In this document: one piece after another, positions 56,615-64,000 of the stretch
How the letters are laid out: each line of letters begins with the position of its first letter
Position numbering within the stretch: the stretch's first letter is position 1
Origin: Ypsolopha sequella
Lineage: Eukaryota > Arthropoda > Insecta > Lepidoptera > Ypsolophidae
DNA: 64,000 bases
Assembly: GCA_934047225.1 (NCBI GenBank)
Contig: OW203992.1
Location: 8,731,501-8,795,500, forward strand
Direction of reading: 5' to 3'
Program-made: the position numbers and the translations under genes
The notes under the pieces: generated by a model
The model's database searches: none
Told to the model about the DNA's origin: nothing
The model's input: only the letters and a program-made list of their open reading frames with translations

Positions 56615-56830
56615 ACATACACATACATATATGTAATCACGCTTGTCTCCCAGAGGGGTAGGCAGAGACTACAGATTTCCATCTGCGGCGATCCTGACAC
56701 ACCTCTTTCGTCTATTCCACATCCATCAATCTAGTCATACAAGCTCTTCTATTCCGGGCACTTTTGACATGGCCTTCTTCAATACCTCGCCAATGTTGGT
56801 CACAATTTTAGAGGCGTCCAAGGGAGAGAG
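56615..56830 (-). repeat. Dispersed repeat with the 'ATCTGTAGTCTCTG' box, longest copy
   Basis: The reverse of TGGAAATCTGTAGTCTCTGC and CCCTCTGGGAGACAAGCGTG is preceded (minus strand) by ATTGATGGATGTGGAATAGA and a GACCAACATTGGCGAGGTAT block that is not seen in the other copies. Confidence 0.65.
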
Positions 56831-57274
56831 TTTTAAAAAAAAAAATATTTTAATAACATTATTACATAAACATATTCACATTATTCAATGCCCAGGCCTG
56901 ATCTAGTCAGTCAGGTTATACTAGTTGCAAAAACGACACATCACAAGTGAAGGAAGAAAATTAATGCTGAACATTTACAAATAACTAGATGGGTTGTTAA
57001 ACAAAGTAAGAAGAACATAGGTATCAGGCAGTAGATAGTAAATTAAATATTAACACAATAATTCCAAATTAAAATTATTGCAAAACTTATCAATGCCCAT
57101 AAAACACGGTCTCTATAGAATCATCCATCGTTCGTTCAGCCATAAAGCTCGGCCGGAGCGTCTCAAATAAAAGCATTGGAAGAGATGGCGGGCCACCATA
57201 CATTATCCTTTCTTAGGACGACGTTCTTCGACTAATGCCCACAATGTGTATTATAGCATTTAATATAATAATAA

Positions 57275-57470
57275 CGTAATGAAACGTCTCGCACGCGGGG
57301 TGCGGCGCGGGCGCAGAGGGCGCGGGAACCGGTCGGCTGAGGTCATCGGCTGCGAGCCTTCTCGGCCGACCAATGTTACACAGTCAGGTACTATTGGCCA
57401 TTTATGTACATTTTTGAAAATGATGTGACCCGCCACGTATCCCCACACACCGCACGTTTTCTCTGCCTTA
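57275..57470. promoter_or_regulatory. CpG-rich block
   Basis: GCACGCGGGGTGCGGCGCGG and GAACCGGTCGGCTGAGG lie in otherwise AT-rich DNA. No repeat match or credible ORF. It may be a promoter or other regulatory island. Confidence 0.25.
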
Positions 57471-57579
57471 TCCCAATTTTGTCTCTTTTATGATTCATTT
57501 TAAACCATGAAATTGTGATATTTTGTGTCTGAAAAAAATAATATCTTAGCTAGGTACCTACATTCTTTCTGCTGATTTA

Positions 57580-57830
57580 GCTTCAAGCACTGGGCGCCTT
57601 GTGGCGAAAATAACAAAAGGCATCCCATGCAACGGAGGACTCTAGTCTGGGAGCCGACATAATTCCTATTTATATTGTGTTTACTGTTAGTTTTTACAAA
57701 GATGTGTTTATATAAACTGACGCTATTTACTGTATTGTACTAACCTTAGGTTAAGTTTTTTTTTCCTCTTTGTAATACTAACCATTTAAATGAAAATAAA
57801 TTGAATTGAATTGATTTGTTGCGTTCAAAA
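57580..57830 (+). repeat. LINE-type 3' end with TTGAA tail
   Basis: GGCGCCTTGTGGCG, an AT-rich UTR and a closing AAATAAATTGAATTGAATTG resemble the 3' end of a truncated non-LTR element. Confidence 0.35.
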
Positions 57831-58589
57831 CGCGATATGTTATACTTTGCTCGATCGAAAAAAAAACCGAAACTTGGTCGATTTTTCATGTTTTTTTCGT
57901 TTTATATACCAACTTATTTACAGTACCAACTCGTAGGAAAAATACAGGAAAATCATGAAAATGTAATTTAGTAAGTACTTTTGTGGATATTTTTCTGAAA
58001 ATTTCACTGTAAAAACGTTTTTTGAACGAAAAACGTGTTTTTAAGAGAGCGCGATGTTTCGATTGTCGTAACAGGTACGGCTCAGAGCGCGCTATTTTAA
58101 ACTATAATAAAAGACCATAGAGTTCAATTCTACTTGATGCAAAATGAGGTGCTCAATGTCAGGGATAAGGGGCTTTAAAGAATCTAGGGTATCATTTTCT
58201 GACATCACCGTTTTTTTAGAATCAATATAACGAATCTATGAAAAGCAAAAACAACACAGTCGTTTTTAACGATCCTTTGTAACAAGAATAGACTTTATTG
58301 CTTCACGCCGTAGCAGCCATAAAAATCAACTCCTGGCTAGAGCAGTACCCTCGCCTCGATATGGCCGCGCATATGTTAATGTTTCATAACGATTATACTA
58401 ATTGAAAGCCAATAAATATATCAGCTATGAATATTAATTTTATTTGGCTTCGCACACCACCTCGGAGCAACCAGTTTTAGTATCGCGTGCCTTAAATTAT
58501 AGCGATACCTTAACTAACGTCTCAGATGATATTATAAAACAATTTATTTTAACATTTGTTCTAGCTTTATTTTACTCACATCAGTACTA
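57831..58589. other. No recognised feature
   Basis: AT-rich with poly-A/T runs. No gene was seen. Confidence 0.35.
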
Positions 58590-58805
58590 GGGTGTTTTAT
58601 TGACCCAAAATAAAACTTAAATAACATTAAAAAATTAGACTAAACCTATAAATATAAATACAGTAAATTACAATTAAAATTAATAAAATACATAAAAAAT
58701 GCTGGCCAGATCACCACCGTCGTTCGGTAGTGTACCCAGAAGGCTGGCAGCATTGCCTAGCTGAATAGCGAGGCTAATTCTTTGACCGAAATAAGCTCCA
58801 GCTCT
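58590..58805 (-). repeat. LINE-type 3' end, minus strand
   Basis: The reverse strand runs from a GC-balanced end (CAATGCTGCCAGCC, CTACCGAACGACGG) into an AT-rich UTR ending near GGTCAATAAAACACC, polyadenylation-like. Family not identified. Confidence 0.35.
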
Positions 58806-59308
58806 CAGTACTTGTAAGAAAATTTACGTTTTCTATAGAATAATTATTTATTAATTACTCGCCCAGATGAAGGCAGTCTAAATCTGCTGAAACTGGTCGG
58901 CTTTCCCGATCATAACACGTATTGAGGAGAGCCGTTTTTATATAAATCAATAATTATTTGACGAAAAAATACGTAACCTTAATAAAAGCGCACCGAGCGT
59001 TAGCCTTAGTCTCTGTCTTTTTCTTTGCATGTAAAGAGTAAAAAAAATAACCAAACTTATGCAGTTTGCAAAGTTTTTCGTTGTTATTTTCATCACATTG
59101 TTCTTAACTTAAAAACTATCGTGTATAAACGCTCCATTCATATATGAACTTTGTTTTAGTAAATGAATTATAATATCGAATTACTTATTTATATAAAAAA
59201 GTAGGGAAATAGAGGCAAAAATTACTCGAAAAGAAGTAACTTTGCGAATTTATTTTTTGGAGCCAACTTTATCAAATCGTGTTTCCATCGTGTAAACAGT
59301 CTAGTATA

Positions 59309-59575
59309 CAACGTGTAACAGAAAGGTGTAACCATATTTGAAGAGCTTATTCAGTCAATGGTATAGAACAACTTTTACTATGGAGCCAACCCTGAAATCT
59401 CAAAAAAAAATTTGCCCTTCCATACATTTCGGCCGAGCGGCATTGCATTTTTCTATGAAAATGTAAAAAAATTTTTTCGATATACTGGTTTTGTTCCATA
59501 GTAAAAGTTGTTCTATACCATTGACTTAAGCTCTTCAAATATGGTTACACCTTTCTGTTACACCTTGTGTATCCT
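59309..59575. mobile_element. Foldback MITE, second copy of the 23010 family
   Basis: It has the same arms as 23010-23281 with the core in reverse order (GCCCTTCCATACATTTCGGC before GGCATTGCATTTTTC). It is therefore an independent insertion in the opposite orientation. Confidence 0.8.
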
Positions 59576-59849
59576 CAATAATACCAATATATTTCCCTAC
59601 ATTTTAATTTAATTGTTAACTACTTCAAACAAGGGTTATAAAAACGTGTTTGTATGTGTAAAAAGCTCGGTGCGCACTTAAGTCTTTTTGGTTCTAAATA
59701 TTAGGTCCTTACAGTGATTCAAGGATCTGAAGGCACGTGGATGACAGTGACAGGGGGACGCAGCTGTGAAACAAGGAGTATGGTAGCGGCGTTAGTTCCG
59801 ATTTTGGACACAACCAATCCACGCGCCATAAGATCCTGGTAGCACCGAA

Positions 59850-60250
59850 CTTATGAAGTTGGCGTTATGTATGGAGAATTTGAAGGAAGCTCAATTTTCA
59901 GTACTGATATTTTTGCATTTTTTTTAGGAATGACAAATCCAAATTTTGTGGTTTATTTTGTGTATGAATGAGACAACATTAAGCTAACAGCAACATTAAT
60001 TTAATTTTTAAAAAGTATCAGCTGTAAAACGAATCTTATCATGGAAATTGATGACATTTAGGACGAACTGTTTTTGAAGATTTAATTTTAGGTATCAAAC
60101 TGAAAATAAAAACGAAATTTTATATGTAGATGTAAAACCTTGAAATCAACTTTCATACAAAAAACAAATAATGGAAATAGATATTGAATTAGAGGAATTA
60201 TGAACACATGAATCTGTAACAACATTTTGCCAATTTCATAGGTAAGCACC
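59850..60250. mobile_element. Diverged copy of the 6690 inverted-repeat element
   Basis: It has GTTGGCGTTATGTATGGA at the left, GAATGAGACAACATTAAGCT near 59965 and GCCAATTTCATAGGTAAGCA at the right, the reverse order of 6690-7175. One arm of the inner palindrome is missing. Confidence 0.55.
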
Positions 60251-60297
60251 CAATATTTGTGAAACAGCGTGAGAAATTTAGTCGACTTGTTTATGAT

Positions 60298-60464
60298 ATT
60301 GGTACCGATTCGGTGAAGCACATCTTAACTTATTTGACAGGACTAAACTTAATTTACGCGTTCTGTCCTTATATTTTCGATAAAGAAAGAAAAAGACAGG
60401 ACGCTTAAAATAAGGTTAGTCCTGTCAAATAAGTTAAGACGTGTTATACCGAATCGATACCAAT
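60298..60464. mobile_element. Family B inverted-repeat MITE, uninterrupted
   Basis: ATTGGTACCGATTCGG and CCGAATCGATACCAAT ends; inner TTAACTTATTTGACAGGACT and AGTCCTGTCAAATAAGTTAA pair. Confidence 0.82.
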
Positions 60465-60479
60465 GACCAATAAAGCTCT

Positions 60480-60860
60480 ACATTTCATGTAATAAGTACT
60501 CAGAGAGTCAGTGTTACGTCAATCCCTCGTCACCGCTGACGTCTCGCTAGCAGCCCCCTCGATTCCGCAGCACAAATCAATTAGCCTCACATTCCAGCGT
60601 TTGGTGGACCGACGAATTCTCTGTCACGATCCTACCGATGCGATGCTGTGACGAGGCCTCTCATCATCGCCACGCGGAGATTACTAGCAAATTCTGTCCA
60701 TTGCTCGATTAATTACTGCTCCAAAATCCGGCTGGCTCAATCCATCCGTCCGGAACGCAATGTATGTTGGCCGTCAATCAGGCAATGCGAAATTGCTAGG
60801 CCAGAGGTTAGAATTTGGTTCGGGATCAGGCGATAGCACGCGAGAATTCCAAGTGATTGT
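60480..60860. promoter_or_regulatory. GC-richer non-repetitive block, possible regulatory element
   Basis: CpG-richer sequence with CAATTAGCC and CGATTAATTACTG words, no repeat matches and no convincing ORF. It resembles the blocks at 31760 and 35150. Confidence 0.25.
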
Positions 60861-61007
60861 CGGAATGCTGTCAGTGCATTACATCGCTACTTGGTTAGTA
60901 GGTAGGTACATCAAGTCATACAAGCGTAGCATGCATCAGTTCAGTTGTTCAAGAAATTGCCAACAGAGCTTCAATAAATTACCAGCCAACTTACGTTTAA
61001 AAATAAA

Positions 61008-61215
61008 CTAGAAAGAAAGAAAGAAAGAAAATGAAATTTATTCGTCACAAATAAAATACGGAAATACATAAAAATAACATAAAAAACTAAACTTAAAAGA
61101 AAACAATTATATAATATATTACAAAATGTGACGAAAAGGGGCAGACTCAGCATCTGCTGTGAGCTATCGAGTAGCAACACAGCGCTGGTTTTCGGCCTAA
61201 AGCAGTTCTTATTAA
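61008..61215 (-). repeat. LINE 3'-end-like fragment with GAAA tail
   Basis: It starts with GAAAGAAAGAAAGAAA, the reverse of a TTTC tail, and ends with ACAGCGCTGGTTTTC, paralleling 20650-20870. Confidence 0.5.
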
Positions 61216-61450
61216 ATAAGTGCTTGTACTCTGTTGATGACCTGAGATTTTGTTCGTTGAGTTTAGTTTAGTTTATATTGTTATTTTTACTAAGAACTTG
61301 ACATTTTTTATCTTAACATTTTTGATTGTTATTGGTATTTTAGTATTGTTATTCTGTGTTAGACTTTAAGTTCATACCTAGTATATAAGAATAATTTCAA
61401 ATACAATTTTATTGTGAATGAATTAAATAAATGAAATGAAATGAAATTGC
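61215..61450 (+). repeat. LINE-type 3' end with ATGAA tail
   Basis: An AT-rich UTR closes with GAATTAAATAAATGAAATGA. Confidence 0.35.
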
Positions 61451-61537
61451 AGTGCGATAAGCATAGTTGGCACATTTAGGCAAGACGTTGAATATACCGC
61501 TTCACTTCACGTGGTTTGAAGCAAGTTTGATTGAGTT

Positions 61538-61770
61538 ACAACGGGCAGTGTCACTCCGAGCGGACAAGGAGAAAGACAAAAAAAATTGCTTTTTTATTTA
61601 TATAAAAAAACTAAAACGGCTAGAAAAATTTCCTATGACCAAAATGTAGATATTGTTAAAACCCATGTAACAAAATATGTTTGGGGTCTGTACATGATAA
61701 TTATTTGTCAAACTATGAGAAAGCATGTGTTTGAAGACCTCATTTTAATAATTATTTATATCAAGTGAAA
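61538..61770 (-). repeat. Family P repeat, partial diverged copy
   Basis: CAGTGTCACTCCGAGCG, AAAAAACTAAAACGGCTAG, TAGATATTGTTAAAACCCA and GTGTTTGAAGACCTCA follow the same order as 33075-33484. The palindromic end is lost. Confidence 0.6.
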
Positions 61771-61984
61771 GATTTTTAATCGCGTTTCTGTATTACAGAT
61801 AATCTAGAAAAAGGTTCCGAAAATGTAATACTAATTTATTAAACTGGTAGCTTCTTACTGAACGCAGTAAAAGGACTACAAGAAGTGCCAATTCGGCTTA
61901 ACTGAATGCAGGAAGGGTATACCAGCCTGTATCAAGTCATAAATTTGGTGTACAGGTATGGTGAAAAATTCAACCGTCTAGGAT

Positions 61985-62075
61985 GTGTACCATGGTGGCG
62001 CAGTTGAGTCGGTAGCGTACTTGTAGTGTAAGCAGAGGTCGCAAGTTCAAATCCTGACTCGAGGGATTTTTCAAA
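61985..62075 (+). repeat. tRNA-like SINE head
   Basis: A-box TGGCGCAGTTGAGTCGG (61996-62012) and B-box-like AAGTTCAAATCC (62043-62054) are spaced as in a tRNA, followed by an AT-rich body. It is a different subfamily from 13405. The acceptor stem is not evident. Confidence 0.6.
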
Positions 62076-62640
62076 ATATTTGTCTTACTTGAGGTTTGTT
62101 TCTAATTGATTTTATAGTTTGTAATGCACACTAAATTATGTTTAAAGTATCCAAAGCGACGGATTTCGGTATAAAATCATAATTAAAACTGCTTGAAAAG
62201 ACCCATACGACAATTAAAAAAAAGTTTTGAAAACTTTCATTATTATTCCCGGTCTCAATGTAATCTGTACCGACGTAAAATATGTATTTATTTATTTATT
62301 TACAAACAACGAGTACAAACAGAGAGAAGCACATAATATCTCACAGTAAAGTTATAGGTAGTTTTTCTCACTATCCATAACATAATCACAGATAATATAA
62401 ATGTTTGAAGTGACGCGCAGACAGGAGCTAAGGATAAAAGTAATAATATATTTTTGTTTAAAGAGTTATACTACAAAACTAAAACCCACAACCAATCTTA
62501 ATACTAACATGCACACGCAGAAAATTATAATTATAATACAATACTGACGTGTTGTACACGTATGGTCGAACTTTTTGTGAGGTATCCCCCACATTCTCAT
62601 ATAATTATCGTTACTTAATTAATCATTAATATGAAATATT
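62071..62640. other. No recognised gene
   Basis: AT-rich. A TTTATTTATTTATTTA run at 62287 may be a reversed retroelement tail. Confidence 0.35.
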
Positions 62641-62935
62641 ATTACATACGTCTTGAACACTCACGTGTGATTGTTGTTGACTATATGCCAACCGTTTCAC
62701 ACATACAATTTCGGCATTATCAAGGCGAGTGTCGTTCTTAGGACGACGACACTTCGGTTACCGTCGTGAACCGCCGATCGGCGGCTGCCAGTGCCCGTTT
62801 GACAATGACGGTGAACGCCGCGTCGTCGTCCTAAGAATAACTCTCGCCTTGATAATGTCGAAATTGTATCGGTGAAACGGTTGCATATAGTCAACAACAA
62901 TCACACGTGAGTGTTCGAGCCGTATGTAACAATAA
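62639..62935. mobile_element. GC-rich foldback element, intact
   Basis: ATTACATACGTCTTGAACAC and CACGTGTGATTGTTGTTGAC through TCGTTCTTAGGACGACGAC are mirrored at the right, giving arms over 100 bp. The core includes ACCGCCGATCGGCGG and CCAGTGCCCGTTTGACAA. Confidence 0.82.
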
Positions 62936-63077
62936 TTTAGTATGTCAGACCACGCGAGTTTTAATAATATTATATTATTAATTTACTTATTTAGGTACGA
63001 GTATATGTACCTGAGTCAAGCACATAATCCTAGTTGAATAAAAAGTATATGTAATCATTGTAATTCATTTAATAATC

Positions 63078-63213
63078 GAAGGGGTCCCCCGAAAAACGTT
63101 GAAATCAACAAAAAAGTGGAAACGGGTTTTATGATGGAATAACAATGGATCGATTCATTAAATTTAAAAAAAAAACTTTTTTCTTGGTGACAACGTTTTT
63201 GGGGGACCCCTTC
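63078..63213. mobile_element. MITE with GAAGGGGTCCCCC ends
   Basis: GAAGGGGTCCCCCGAAAAAC and GTTTTTGGGGGACCCCTTC are inverted ends of a 136-bp unit. Confidence 0.75.
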
Positions 63214-63240
63214 TTAACGACATAGATCGAAGGGTGTATA

Positions 63241-63366
63241 CCTCACTTGTCAACATACCGTACTAATACATTTTTTTCAGCAAAATCCGATTTTAAGTTA
63301 CGCCATAGACAGACAGACCAAGGTTTCGCTACTTGCGTTAATTATTTTATGGAACCCTAAAAACCT
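63241..63366 (+). repeat. CGGAACCCTAAAAA-type tail, short copy
   Basis: GACAGACAGACCAAGG and TTTATGGAACCCTAAAAAC match the 3' end of the 41346 copy. Confidence 0.6.
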
Positions 63367-63738
63367 TTAAAAAAGCTAAGCAGATTTTTTTTACGGAAAA
63401 TTTGTATATGAATTAGCATAAATTGTTTCAAGATAAACTGTTATTTAAATAATAAAGGAGATAATTCCGGTTGTTACCACAGAGATGATTGCAGCACTCG
63501 TCTCACTTGATGACAAGAACTTATCAATAACTCAGAACGTAATGATATACTACACTGCTCTATCACGTAATGATAACTTATGTGATTGTTAATGTACGCC
63601 GAGTGGGACACGGGTAATTTACGGTTATGGTGTGTCTTTATGAATATAATTCATATGTATCTACTTGTCTATAGATCATATGAATTCTAGAGAAAAAGTA
63701 TCGTCAACATTCAAAATAAAAAGTCGTACATAAGAAAT

Positions 63739-63888
63739 TATTATTACATAAAACACTCACGTGTGGTTGTTGTTGCCAGTGCCCGTTTGACAAAGACGGT
63801 GAACGTCGCGTCGTCGTCCTAAGAACGACACTCACCTTGATAATGCCGAAATTGTATCGGTGAAACGGTTGGCATATAGTCAACAATC
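63739..63888. mobile_element. GC-rich foldback element, left arm largely deleted
   Basis: The first ~35 bases of the left end (ACACTCACGTGTGGTTGTTG) join directly to CCAGTGCCCGTTTGACAA of the core. The rest is collinear with the right half of 62639-62935. Confidence 0.75.
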
Positions 63889-63944
63889 CACCCATCCATC
63901 CATCAGCCCGTATTCGTCCACTGCTGGACATAGGCCATATATAA

Positions 63945-64000
63945 AACGTAAAGATATAAAACCTTGAAAAAACAAAAAACAAATAATTGAAATAGCTATT
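63945..64000. repeat. Start of another copy related to 59850, cut by the window edge
   Basis: AACAAAAAACAAATAATTGAAATAG matches AAAAACAAATAATGGAAATAG near 60160, preceded in both by AAAACCTTGAAA. Confidence 0.45.

Overview
The window is eukaryotic, AT-rich and gene-poor. It is most likely intronic or intergenic DNA of an insect, probably a moth or butterfly. The grounds are a BEL/Pao LTR retrotransposon, a mariner remnant, tRNA-derived SINEs, a dispersed repeat ending in CGGAACCCTAAAAA (which I associate with Lepidoptera from memory), and many short foldback DNA elements. There is no operon-like layout. No rRNA gene, credible functional tRNA gene or CRISPR array was seen.

Region 1-5438 is the 3' part of a BEL/Pao element: the end of gag with zinc knuckles, then an uninterrupted 1344-codon pol (protease, reverse transcriptase, RNase H, integrase), then an inferred 3' LTR. 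Gag and pol share one frame and are separated by a single UGA followed by CUA. That stop lies inside a perfect 11-bp hairpin.

Region 5439-46000 is a mosaic of non-autonomous elements. A foldback superfamily starting ATAGTAGTTTATGC (here HP1, HP2, HP3) recurs seven times. Two hAT-type families show exact 8-bp target duplications. Other elements are TA-flanked MITEs, a PIF/Harbinger-like MITE and several foldbacks that contain or abut one another. Recognisable coding remnants are a LINE endonuclease (40.9-41.3 kb), a mariner transposase (45.2-46.0 kb) and a 42-codon first exon with a splice donor inside a 1.6-kb inverted-repeat element (38.3-38.4 kb).

Region 46000-64000 continues the pattern: LINE and SINE tails, three long copies of the CGGAACCCTAAAAA repeat, a 605-bp element with an ATTT duplication, and GC-rich foldbacks near the right edge.

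Possible host signals are few. They are a candidate signal-peptide first exon next to an RFX-type X-box at 10.56 kb, a CpG-rich stretch with splice donors at 17.7-17.9 kb, an unrecognised small terminal-exon-like ORF at 26.6-26.8 kb, and several higher-GC, TAATTA-containing non-repetitive blocks that look like regulatory DNA. No complete host gene could be assembled. All family assignments rest on reading motifs and comparing copies within the window; no database search was run.
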